This document shows, piece after piece, positions 24,784 to 36,900 of a DNA stretch of 64,000 bases; position 1 is the stretch's first letter; each line of letters opens with the position of its first letter. Both the position numbers and the translations under genes were made by a program. This stretch comes from Petrosia ficiformis (taxonomy: Eukaryota; Porifera; Demospongiae; Haplosclerida; Petrosiidae). Location: contig OX345645.1 in NCBI GenBank assembly GCA_947044365.1, forward strand, positions 3,247,741 to 3,311,740. The letters run 5' to 3'. The notes under the pieces are model-generated. The model was not told the origin of the DNA, did not search any database, and saw only the letters and a list, made by a program, of their open reading frames with translations.

Positions 24784-25494
24784 GAGTGCATGATGGAAAA
24801 AAGTAAGAGAGAAGGAGCGTGAAACTCCCATGCGTTGAATGCCGTTAATTAGATATTTCTGTTGCATTCCCACGCTAGCAGATATACTATTTTTAGACAC
24901 CACGTGAAACTGTTTATGGCGTCGATAAAGAAGACCAAAGGAATGTTAATACTGTTGTTACTCCTAGACGATCTCCTAGACTAGCTGCTCGAAACCTTTT
25001 AGAACAAGAGACGACTAAGCAAGTTACTCCAGTGAGAGAAACACGTTTTAACCACAGGCGAGTCCAAAGCTTTGTTGGACGAGCTTCAATCTTTTATTAA
25101 ATGTTCTGAGAAGTATATAGATTGTTAGAAGCTACTTCTATTACTGCAGAGATCGAGTTTAATGTGATAAAGACGTACCTTGTATTCACTAGAAGCCTCA
25201 ACAATTTTCCAATAATTCTTTGCCAGTCAAATTGCTAGCAATATTTTCAATAAAATCTTTTTGCGATTGACTGAATTGTAATTGAACTCCATTAGGCAAT
25301 CCATTGATTGCTTCTGTTGCTACATCCTTGTGGGAAGCTCTTTCTAGATCTTGTAGCAAGTTTTTTTCGATGTTTAATAACTATTCTTCTTGAAGCCATG
25401 CTGTATCACCACTATATATACATATATATATTCAACATGTGGGAGTTACACGCTCCTTCTCTTACTTTTTCCATCATGCGCTTCTGATATATAT
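24779..25494. mobile_element. About 715-bp TIR element with a coding remnant
   Basis: Inverted termini of about 60 bp pair 24779-24836 (ATCAGGAGTGCATGATGG, GAAGGAGCGTG) with 25430-25494, whose reverse complement reads ATCAGAAGCGCATGATGG. The interior, from about 24897 on +, is open for roughly 65 codons and contains TPRRSPRLAARNLLEQE before a TAA near 25098. The rest has no long frame. It looks like a non-autonomous element carrying a truncated gene. Flanks are TA-rich, so the target duplication cannot be read. Confidence 0.65.
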
Positions 25495-26037
25495 AATATA
25501 TATATATATACTGTACAGTGGAACCTCTTTATAAAGAAAAAATACAGGTGTCCTTCATAATTTTAGATACACAAATGTATTGTATTTTGACAAAGACAAG
25601 TCATTTATTAAGAATGTCTTTTATCACAGGTTCTACTGTGTATATATATATATATAATTATATATATATAATATAATAATATATTTATATAATTATATAA
25701 ATTATTTAGATATTTTGTCCCGCTAATCTGGGTATAAACATCATTTTATTTATGAGTAACTTACAATACAAAAATTATTTTAACAGTGTTACTAGACACT
25801 CTCATAGAACTAGTTTTTGAGATATGAACCATGTCGGTAACTCTATAATGACAGCACCAAGGGCAAGAACAAGGAGAGAAAGGAGACTCCATTTTGCATT
25901 ACATTGTTATGGGTGGAGTTAAAGGTGTGGTCTACGTCAAATTAATTAATCATGTCCATGGCTTTCTTGGACAAGCATAGGCGAGCGAAGCGAATTTTGC
26001 GACTAATTAATTTTCATAAGTCCATTAAATTAAGTCA

Positions 26038-26130
26038 GTGATCGTTCTGGTAACCGATTTTGTAATCGATTTAGTAATCGATCAAAATAACCAATTTAGT
26101 AACCGATTTGGTGATCGTTCTGATCTGGTA
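26038..26130 (+). repeat. Degenerate short tandem repeat upstream of the HTATIP2-like gene
   Basis: Five or so degenerate units of the kind GTAACCGATTTAGTAATCGAT and GTGATCGTTCT run through this segment. They lie about 180 bases before the first probable coding exon, so they could be promoter-proximal, but nothing shows a function. Confidence 0.5.
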
Positions 26131-26311
26131 ACCGGTATCCATTTACGTATATTTGCGTACGCAGCTACCTACATATTATATATACATAGCTTCCTTGAAG
26201 GTGTGGTGTATTTTGACTGAAAGTCAGGAGCACCAAGCTGTAGAAACCCAGGAACAAGATCAGTTTGGAACTACAGAAGAAATCAAAGACCAAAATCAAT
26301 CTGAAGAGCAG

Positions 26312-29300
26312 ATGGAGACCATAGAACCAGAAGTTGTACCCCAATCAGATCAACCAGTTACCACAGGTGCCCTAGAAGGAGCTACAGCTACTTCCGGTGG
26401 ACAAATGAGTGCTGTAGTTATAGGTTGTACTGGAGCTATTGGTCGTTGCCTTGTTGGTGTGCTATTGCAAGATAAAGTAAGTTTATCTAAGCTTTGTTAT
26501 CTTGACAAGGAAATGATGATGTTCCTTTGCCATAAATACATGTACCATTGAATGGTAATACAGTTGTAACTTGTAAGTTTATGTAATGGGCCACCTTGTT
26601 AAAGAATATCTGCATAGCAACACTCATAAGTTTATAGTGCAGTCATACATGCATACAAACATGTGCTATTGGTTTTCTGGTCAAGAGTGTGGCATTGTGC
26701 TAATGTGCTTGTATGGGCCCTTGAATGCAGCTGCCATGTGCAACACATGTGCTCTGACAGTGATAATGATATTCATAGTTCATGTGATGTTCATGTACAT
26801 GTACACCCTTCCTCTATGTCAGAATAAGTTTGGAAAAGTGACATTGATTGGTCGTAGGAAAGTTGACAGTGTTGCTGAGGTATATGGAGTCAATTTGGAA
26901 GAAGAAGAAAGGAATGGAAGACTTATTCAACATTCACAAGGTGTTTTAATTGTAGTTATAATAACAGTTAAGGGTCATTCTAACCTCAGAAACAATTAGT
27001 GTTGTTTTAGTACAACAATAGTGACCACATTTAATTGTACTTGTATACATGCAGAGGTTTGTTGGCTTACTAAAAAGATTTAGTTGTAGTAAACATACTG
27101 AAAGTACCCACTACTGGCCAATTTTCATTTTAGTAAACTATAATTATTGTAGTAGACCTGTAATTTAGTGTGTAGTGAAGACACAGTGTTTACTAAAAGT
27201 TGATTTGGTGATAGTTAACAAAAACAACAATGTGTATTTTTAGTTTGGAATGTTAGTATGTACTACTGTAGTAATATTGTCATTACTTGTCAAATTCCAA
27301 TTCTTTTGTTGAGTTACATTACAACCGCTTATTAACCTTATGGCATGACTAACATCATACATTTCTGTTAGGCAGTAACTTAGGCTTGTTACCCTCGCCG
27401 CGTAGCGTAGGCGGAAGGGTACGGTAATCGTTTTGTCTGTGTGTCTGTGTGTCTGTGTGTCTGTGTGTGTGTTAGCAATTTTTCTGGAAAAATAAAAACA
27501 TTGACATTTCAAAAGAGGTACTGGTAGACTTCAAATTATACAAGGAAAAAAAATAACGTAGGAATTCTTCTTAAACCTTTCGGTTATAAAGTTATCACAA
27601 TGTTTATAACTCACGATTACTGTTTCCAGACTTGAGAAGACTCGTGGAGGCATCTGGACACATCAAAACATAACTACTCCTGTATCATGACTATCGCTAG
27701 CAAAGCACTACATAAAAGCAAACAAAATTTGGGTAGTGGTTGCTACAACATCGAGTACTGGCTCCAAGCATTCTCCATTACTTTCAAACTCCGCCTATTT
27801 CAATTTCAAGTCATGTGCTGTGCACGTTACTCGAACGTCAGCAGTTTTGAGGACCTGTCTATGCTGTCTTTGTGGAATATTTCACAAGACGAATTGAGGA
27901 TCTTTCTTTCTTCTTTCAGATAATACAGAGACTAAAATGTAAGACTTATAGTATAGACAAGGAAGAGACTAGTATAATCATACTAAGTAATAAGTAGTGA
28001 CATGTTAGTTTATATAATTTATATATATATATATATATATAATATATATATATCTATATCTATTATAATATTATTATAAAAACTAACATGCCAGTACGGT
28101 TTTATAACTTAATATGTTTTATACACAAACTAAACAATCTGAAGTAAACATTCTCATTATTATATGACCATACAAACGAGCAATGATAATTATAATCTTT
28201 TGGCATATTATATTTCGAAATTATAGTTTGTATTACCTTGCCACGTAGGCGAGGGTCCCGTCCCGACGGTATTCATTGATGTTGTAATCAGTAGCTCCAT
28301 TTAACACTGCTTTTGAAAGATAAAAGTAATGCCATGTGTCTGTAAGGCAGCTAATAATATCTTGTAAATCATAGTAATGTGAGCAGTAGTAAGACTGAAT
28401 AAAAGCTATATCAAGTGACTGATTGAGACCCACCCTTCTTCTATGGTGAACTACTGTTTTTAGTTCGTATATAATCAATGGTTTCAGACGGTGTTATGCT
28501 GTTGGTGTATGTGATGAAGTACCACTGTGTAAATAACTATAATTATATTTACTATAGTTTATGTACATTTACATGTTATAAACTTATAACACACTTACAA
28601 GTGCTATATCAGATTTATAATCACTGATCAGAGGGCGAGGTGATTATAAATATGTTATAGCACAAGTAAGCTTGTTATAATGAATAATTATATGGAAGGG
28701 CGAAAGTACCGTAGCTGTGTGTAGCTTTTCCTAATGTTTCATCTTGAGTTTGGACCAGTAGTCTTGTAGCTGCAAGTTTTATATCTGATTTATAAAACCT
28801 GTTGTTACTTTAAAGTTTTGCCGTATTGAGATATATACTATTATATGTAATCACAGCCTAATGTTTTTTTATTCATGACGTGAAGTGTTGCAACACCTCT
28901 TACACACTTATGACTGAATCTAATGAAAATATTAGCTGGTGTTTACTTCACTGTCAGTAAAGAGGCATTGTTTGCATTCAGTCATTTGCCAGTTTTGGAC
29001 ATTAGGACAATGGTATTAATGTAAATATTCATATGAAAGATTGCAAAAACATTCCTTGTGAATAAGATTCATAACTGTTAATATTTTCTACAGACATGGA
29101 TGAAATCACTGATGACACTATTCAACAATTGTGTACTGGATCTCAAGTATTCTTTTGTTGTTTAGGAACAACTAGAAAAGCAGCTGGATCAGCAGTGAGT
29201 TGAGATAGTCCTTAACATAATTGTACACAAGGAAAATTGATAATTTACTATATAGTGTACAATGTAATTCAGTTATCCTCTTGGATTTACTATAATTATA

Positions 29301-32138
29301 GTATAAATAAAATCATTCTCTTCTGTTGCTTATAAAATCAAAAGCACAGTATATCTCATTTTCTGTTACAAAATTGTGGAGTAAAATCAGTCATATTTTT
29401 GAGTATCGCTGTATTTCCACTAACTTCCAATAAAGTCCTGTATGAAATTCTGATTATAACACACTTTTTATATAATCATTTTAATGTTATTTTATAGGAA
29501 GCTTTTCATCATATTGATTGTGATATTCCGGTGAAGTTTGCCAGGGCAGCTAAAACAGTAGGTGTGTCTCACTACAGTATTGTCACTTCAGTAGGAGCAA
29601 ATGCAAACAGTTTCTTTCTTTATATGAGAACAAAAGGAGAAGTGAGTGTTAAAAATTTTAAATTAATTGTACTAACATGGATGGTGGATGGACAGACGGA
29701 CAGATGGATACATGATGTTGTACTAGTGTTCTCTTCAGTTTGTTTTTGCCATACACCTTTTGCACATCTTCAATGTGCCTTTATTAGTCCTTAAAATTCA
29801 TAACGTGAATCATTTCCTGTTTAAATGTTATTTAACAGGTTGAACAAGCTATTCGTGAACTTGAGTTCCCTTATACTTCTATCTTCAGACCAGGATTACT
29901 TGACAGAGGAGGCACCACAAGATTCTTTGAGAGAGTCTCATGTGAGTCATTAGTACATGTATCTCTACATGTATATGACTGAGTTTGCTTAAAGTGGAAC
30001 ATGCATAAATTCAGCCATTTTGTACAGGAATCCATTTACATTTAGTTATCCAGAAGATCAAGTCTGATAACTTTCAAATAGTCCAGCTAGCATCCAAATT
30101 GCTTTATTATTGAGTTACAGTATAATAATTATAATCGTGTATTAGCCTTATGACATTAAACTATACACTATATAATAGATATATAGTCATCACATCATAA
30201 TTTTGAAGCCATTGTGAATGTGAATAGACTTTAACATACTGTATTAACCATAGATCGAGAAAACGTTACCAATAAAATTTTCACATAATATACATGTACA
30301 TGTGTATTATGTTAGATTGACGCTTGATAATAAAGTAATTAAATTTTGTTAGTACAAGTATGAATGAAGCGTTTACATGCATTTAAATTTTGTTGTTTTA
30401 TTAGAGATAATTTACAACAAGATACATGTACATATATTTGGAGAAAAGTATTGCTTTGATTACTTGATCTTTAGTCATTACTGACATACTGATACTTTCT
30501 CGTGTCTAAAACACAAGAACCTATTATATGTATAGTTTTTTGTCTATCTACTCCACTAATGTTGATGCATACTCTTTGCAATGTCTTTCAGCTAAAACAG
30601 CTAGTAGTTGTAGTTTCTAGACTTTATACAAGCTGCTTTCTTCCTGCTGCATGGGTGTGTAGACTGTAGCATGTTCTTTTGTGTCCCAAGCCCATCAAAG
30701 AACACAACTTCCTTAACTATGTACACAAACACATCTGTGCACACAAAAATGTGTAGTTGTATAATTTGTATTTAACTCATGGGGAAACAATCATAGGGAT
30801 GACCCTGTTGGCTATAAAATTCTCGTTCTACAGTATTCAATCATTGAACGTGGTATTTGACATATACATGTATTTAATAATACATGTATCATGTATTATT
30901 GCATTTCTTCTAATTTTAGTGTTCCTATTCAAAGGGATGGCTGTAGGGACAGTAGCACAAGCTATGGCCATTGATGCCTATTCCAAATATACATCTGAAA
31001 GTACTGATCCAGCAAATAGTGTGATTATTATGAATAATGCTGCTATCTACAGAACAGTTGAGGTAAACATCACTCATTGCTGCCATTTTAGCTTTTGAGC
31101 TATTGCTATAGTTATAAGAGTGCACATGTATAATCTCACACATGTGAATGGCACACCCAAGTTCATGAGATTATATTTCAGTAAAATAGACCATTCCTCA
31201 AGTGATTCATAACCTTTGTGCTGTTTATCTATTAACTTTAGTGTTTCCCACAATGCTATATAGAAGTAGGAATTTAAGTTGTAAACTGGCCTATACCATA
31301 TGATATCTGATAACACATGGCACTATACGATGACAGGCTATCTAAAACACTATTTTCGAAAATCTAATTATTTCTCAAGTAGTATACACTATATAGAGTA
31401 CTGGGTCCCATATGAAAACATCCAGCCTTGTAAAAACTTTTATTACGTCTTGTAAATGTCAAAACAAAATGCTTTTCAATAGAAAGTGTTTGGCTATGTT
31501 GCAATGATAATCATGATAGTAATTAAATGCACATATTGGCCTGCTCTGTCACACCGATAGTATTTGACTACTAGTGTAATGTAGGTGTGCTTGAATACAT
31601 TCCTCTGCTACTAGAAAACTAAATGTTCTTTTTTCTACAGCAGAATAATCCTCCTGCTGGTGGAGAAACTACTACTAGTACTACTACAACCACTGATCCT
31701 CACACAACCACCACTGATCCTCCTGAAGGTGGAGAAACTGGTGACACGAAAACAACCACTGATCCTCCAGAAGGTGGAGAAACTGGTGACACAAAAACAA
31801 CCACTGATCCTCCTGAAGGTGGAGAAACTGGTGACACAACAACAACCACCACTGATCCTCCAGAAGGTGGAGAAACTGGTGACACAACAACAACTACTGA
31901 TCCTCCAGAAGGTGGAGAAACTGGTGAAACGAAAACAACCACTGATCCTCCAGAAGGTGGAGAAACTGGTGACACAACAACAACCACTGATCCTCCTGAA
32001 GGTGGAAAAACTGGTGACACAACAACTACTGATCCTCCTGAAGGTGATGATAAAACTACAGATATTCTTTCTGATGTTACTGACGCAACCAAAACTAACG
32101 ACTCACCTCCTGAAGAAAAGGTTGCTCCCGAACAATAA
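26312..32138 (+). CDS. HTATIP2/TIP30-like SDR oxidoreductase with a novel repeat tail
   Basis: Seven exons: 26312-26476, 26823-26940, 29094-29194, 29498-29641, 29839-29941, 30920-31062 and 31641-32138 (TAA stop). They join in frame to 424 codons. After an acidic N-terminus, MSAVVIGCTGAIGRCLVG gives the Rossmann glycine motif. KVTLIGRRK, then FFCCLGTTRKAAGSA, TSVGANANS, and FLYMRTKGEVE with the SDR Tyr-x3-Lys pair follow the order in animal HTATIP2. FRPGLLDRGG and a final helix (AQAMAIDAY) complete the fold. The last exon then adds a tail that the family lacks: about seven tandem units around DPPEGGETGDTTTTT, followed by a short acidic end. Family members act as atypical short-chain dehydrogenases binding NADPH; the tail's role is unknown. 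The donor after exon 2 (GTGTTT) is weak. The open frame extends upstream of 26312 without an ATG, so an earlier exon is possible; ATG 26405 is a shorter alternative. Confidence 0.83.
27040..28700. repeat. Repeat-rich intron 2 of the HTATIP2-like gene
   Basis: This 2.1-kb intron holds an AACTAAAA-type repeat (about 27040-27210) and a GTCTGTGT run (27430-27470) next to GTTACCCTCGCCGCGTAGCG. An inverted repeat flanks an AT core (about 27990-28095, TGACATGTTAGTTT against AAAACTAACATGCC). A fold-back at about 28575-28680 pairs GTGCTATATCAGATTTATAA with its opposite arm. The minus-strand reading near 28300-28240 (NEYRRDGTLAY) is a possible remnant only. Confidence 0.5.
30590..30805 (-). repeat. R1 dispersed repeat copy in intron 5 of the HTATIP2-like gene
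   Basis: This is a diverged copy of the R1 element described at 36780-37170, reversed. Shared pieces are AAGCTGCTTTCTTCCTGCTG, ACTTCCTTAACTATGTA and GGGGAAACAATCATAGGGATG. Confidence 0.6.
31690..32045 (+). repeat. 45-bp coding tandem repeat in the last HTATIP2-like exon
   Basis: About seven units of 42-48 bases encode DPPEGGETGDTTTTT variants. Lengths change in steps of three (Thr codon number), so the frame is kept. Units differ by silent Pro codon changes (CCT/CCA) as well as T/K swaps, consistent with slippage under a coding constraint. Confidence 0.9.
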
Positions 32139-32467
32139 AGTTTGACAATGCTAATGTTTGATATGCACAATGCATGATCTTTAATTGAATTTTACATTTT
32201 ACATTTTCAAATAATTACCAATTGAAATGGGCTGAGGACTACAGAATAGGTATTAGCATGTTCACATTGTTACTTAGCAACATCTGTACCGTCTCATCAG
32301 ACAATGCTGTTATAATTTTATATGATGCTTTTTTTAAATGGCTCGTTCTAAAGCAATTCAAGTCACCTGTTTGATGTAATAATATAATTTATTTATTGCA
32401 TCTCACCAAATTATAAACCAATCAGATTGCTTGAAACTCATCACTTATTGGAGTTATTACAGAAAAG

Positions 32468-32738
32468 GGGGTTCTAGTGGCCTGCTGGTTAAAGTGCTGG
32501 CCTGCAATTGAAAGGTTGCAGGCTCAAGCCCCCCCCCCCCCACTAGGGTCAGGGTTTTTCTCGCCTATGAGTGTACTCAGCTCTACCCTCAAACATGAGT
32601 AGGTATTTATCACCGCATCCTTCGGAGGGAATGTAAAGCTGTCGGTCCCGGGGAGCTGGTTAATAATTAGCAACTTGTGCTATTCTAGTTTCCTCGTTAA
32701 GCCACATTTGGTCAAAAAACTTGTAAAAAAAAAAAACA
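32468..32738 (+). mobile_element. tRNA-derived SINE
   Basis: The head resembles a tRNA: an A-box-like TGGCCTGCTGGTTAAAGTG, then GGTTGCAGGCTCAAGCCC giving the B-box region. A body containing CATCCTTCGGAGGGAATGTA and TCGGTCCCGGGGAGCTGG follows, and a run of 12 A ends the element. This order is typical of a polymerase III SINE. A C-run at 32529-32542 interrupts the T-stem. No flanking duplication was certain. Confidence 0.72.
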
Positions 32739-33109
32739 CATACATGTGAATCACTATTTACTGCATATGCGTAATTTTAATGTGGACACTTGGATGGAGT
32801 TAATAAAAGTCTCAATTATGAAATTATTCATGCCTCAACTTTATTGGTGTGCACTTTCAAAATGCATATTATTGCTGTAAGTATAGGTAATGATGATGTA
32901 AGGTATCGTACAAACATAATTAACATTATAATTATTGTGTGTGCCAGAATAAAAAATACTAATTTTAAAAATGCACTGCAAAGACTGCTGTAATTATACT
33001 ATATATATGTATGTCAAGTTCACAGTTCAAAAATAATTATGTTATAATTATTATACATTATAATTGTTTTGTTGTCATAGCAACTGTTTATTCATAGCAA
33101 AAATTTTAT

Positions 33110-33928
33110 TCATCGTAACTTTTTTTTTTTTCCTACTGTTGGAGGTTCATCGGTATAATAATTCTTTTCAGGTTCATGCATTATTCTAGCGTGAGTATAG
33201 TGAATTGGTAATCTTTCGTCTTTATAAAACTTTCTGAAATCATTCAGACAATCTGTTCTTCCTTTTACATGAGTCTTTCTCCTGGACAAACCTTTATGTG
33301 CACCACCACCTTTTAATAATACATAACATAATTACACATTATATAAAAATAGATTATACATTATAATATATTAACATGACAGACAATGTACTTTTAATCA
33401 TTTATTTATTTATTCATTTTATTTTATTGATGTGATTCTCCCTCTTTTTAACACAGTAACAAATTGTTTTGAACTGAAGCCCTTCATTAGCTTAGCTCAT
33501 AGGCTTTCAAGACGAACTGTTCCTAATCAAATAAGATCTAGACACAACATACCTCATGTGTCTGACTACTGTGGTGTTCAATTGATATGTGCAATATTTA
33601 CTATTAAAACTACTATTGAACTACTGTACTTCAATAGGAAACTACTGAGTAATTACAGTATTGTATGGTGACTTTTTATTGACATATACCGTACATTTAG
33701 ACTAGAAAACAATTTCAATACAAATACATGTGTAACAAAGTTGAACTGTTGTTTGTGTACTATAATTGTCTCTGTATTGTGATGATGTTGTAATTACATG
33801 TCTAGTACATATTAATGTTATTGTTCTGTGGCACCAATTTATGTTCGGTGTACTTCTATAAATACTTTAAACTTAATCATTTACAAAGAGAGTTTTTTTA
33901 TGGCCCGTATTGCTTTCCCACAGGTTCG

Positions 33929-33979
<51 letters not shown>

Positions 33980-36900
33980 AATTATGACATCATCCCTTTG
34001 ATGTGGCTAGGTCTATATTCTGTATATAGGACCCACAACAGGTCTACATTTGGAGAAATTAACCCATTAACAACATGCAATACTTTATTGCCAAGTATAA
34101 TAGTATTTTATTGCCAAAACTGTTGTGAAATCATTGAGAATAAGTGATCAATATATAGTTTGGGAAAAGATCATCATGCAGTCAGACAGTACCAATCATG
34201 TAGTTCATTGATGTGGTGAGTCCTATATATTGTATACAGGAGATGTCACCATCATACAATATATTGTATATACACTGTAGTATGGTAATAGGTCCTATAT
34301 ACTGAATATAGGACCCTCGTTTTGTGTCCTCGGATGTGATATAGCCCTCGCAGGCTTGGGCTATATCACATCCTTGGACACAAAACTCAGGTCCTATATT
34401 TTGTATATAAGACCTATTAGCATACTATATAATATACATATATATATATATAATTATATTCTTGTGTCCACTTGCGCGAGTATGCGTTGTATACGTAATT
34501 AAGGAAGTTGCATCATTCCCGGGGCTCGATCAATTAATGGGCATGGCGCGTAATAGAACATGCGCTCGAACTCTACAGACCAGCAGAAAGAAAGCTGCTT
34601 GTAGCTTACATAGAAACTGGAACTGCTAGCTAACGTTTCTACCTAAAATATATTCCTAAAGTTCTACAAGATTTCTTAAAAGGTAAAGCGAGTAGATAAT
34701 CAAAATAATAACTAGTCATTGTGTTTCAGGCATGATAAAGTCATACTGAATGCTGGACACCACAAAGCAATCATAAGGATACTATATATCTTGTTTATTG
34801 ATTACTGCTATTCACTGTTAGTGACCTTGTTACACATGTATATGTAAAATAAGAATGTCTTTAGAGAGACAATTTAGAATTATTTATGATATACTCACGA
34901 TTTTGTGCTTCCAAGTTATAAGGGTAATGTCTTGCTTTGATACCCATACAGGCAGTCTGAGGATAACTGGTTCTCTCCAGAAAAGCGGATGCCATTATAC
35001 AAATTGCAATATCTTCACAATTCATATGCTCATCAATATATTCTTTTATTTCAGTGGGAAGAAATCCAGGGACTTGAAACATCTCTAAGTACGTCTTGTG
35101 TAGGATAATATTTGCTGATATCAATAATGAGTAGCCAAGAGTCTCCAATGTATCACCATTGTCTCCATAGAAATAAGAGCCATCAGGAAGTATGCTGTGC
35201 ATACGACGTTCAAAACCAAATATCTTCTGACGAAATTGCTGTAGTAAGAACAATAAAGTAGTATTTTAAATCGTGAAAAATATTTTATTATTTGCAGTAG
35301 GGATGGGCAGTATTTTGATTATCATGATAATCTTGATTAAAATTTTCAGTGATAATCGTATCGTCTAAATATTCCATATCGTGGTCACAGAAATAACGAT
35401 TATTGTGCCATAGCTTCAGGTTTTCAGTACTATCACATCTAAACCAGTTTTTCAACACTGTTTACTCAACAAATAAAAGGTATCAGTTTGATTGTTGAAT
35501 GAAATCTACATACATATGTAAGGTAGCCAATAATCGCAATAATCGTGATACATGCAAAAACAATAATCATTGACTCATGTTTTCATAATCGCCCATCCCT
35601 AATTTGCAGTGCAATTCCTATGATTGCTTTCCACGGGGTTGATTTTTGTATATATGCTTGTGTCCCATATGTATTGCCTGAATTTTCATCATTTCAGGGA
35701 CTTGGTATGGCACATAAATGATTGCACTCGATTTACAGTACACTCCTCTAGTGAGTCTAAAGACCAGTAGGAAGAATGTAGCAGTGTTGCTATTAGTGAT
35801 GTGTGATACATATAGATGTATCGATATAGCAATATTTTTGCACTACATCGATACACAAGTGTGGGCAGTTTAGTAAACCTGGTTTTTCTAATTTGCTTAA
35901 TTTTATACCTAAAAGCAATTATAACAAGCTAGCGAGCATAACTGTATTGAATCGTGAGCAAAACACAATACTATTTTTTTGCCATATCAGATATCACACA
36001 TTCCTAATTGCTATCAGCAAAGATTGATAGTCGTCGTATAAAGCAATTATAGGGATAATTTTTCTCAATACATATTGTTTTCACCTGCCATGATTGAAAA
36101 GCAAATATAACATCTTCATGAAGAAGTTTTCTATCATCATCAATGAAAAATATAGCTGCAGAAGAAATGAGAATAAATTAAATACAAGACTTCCACTTGT
36201 AGTCTTAGCACACAGTATACAAATTACAGGTTGCTAACATAGTGTGGACTCTCAAAGTGTTTCCTCATGGGAAATTGAATTACATAATAAATTTTGTTTT
36301 TCTCATACACTGCAAAAAATAAACTGCTAAAATAACCATTTTATTGGTTAGTACAGTTTCAAGGAATAGCATGAGTTTCAATTTAGTTTGTCAATTATCA
36401 TAGAGGATGTTGTAGCTACATGCAGGTATGTTACTATAACCTAATGTGCACCAAGTATTGGAAGGTATAAATTAAATTATGTGTTTGCGGGTTTACAAAA
36501 CTTTTTGATGGCGATATACAATTATTACATGTGTACTTTAGTATAAATTATACTAATCTTTGACATGAAATATGAGTAGACAGCACCCTATCATGGGAAG
36601 ATATGAGGATTACTATATTAACCATGTTCAAATTTAAAGTTTACTTTCTAGGATTGAGAGGCAATGGGTTCCAGGATTGATGATCATGCCTATGATAACA
36701 TAATATCACTACATTTGAATGCTAAAAGGTCTTCCGTTCACTAAAATTGCCCATTATTGATTTCATTTTTATGGCCCGTAGGGCCATCCCTATGATTGCT
36801 TTCCCACGGGTTCGATGTATGTTTATATATATATATATATGTTTGTGTCACCTACGCGAGTATGCGTTGTATACATAGTTAAGGAAGTTACATCATTCCA

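Noticed and set aside
26586..26999. Plus-strand open frame starting MGHLVKEYL.
   Set aside because: It runs through intron 1 of the HTATIP2-like gene; only the part after the acceptor at 26822 is coding, in the exon reported.
27380..27480. GTCTGTGT run considered as a CRISPR-like or regulatory array.
   Set aside because: It is a simple microsatellite beside a dispersed repeat; there are no spacers, and the genome is eukaryotic.
31700..32170. Long minus-strand open frame opposite the HTATIP2-like repeat exon (Val/Ser/Pro-rich).
   Set aside because: It is a shadow of the tandem repeat on +; the plus strand has matching splice phases and a fused SDR fold, the minus strand has no splice partners.
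33930..33975. Long TA run considered as an origin-like element.
   Set aside because: TA runs are common throughout the window and nothing else marks this one.
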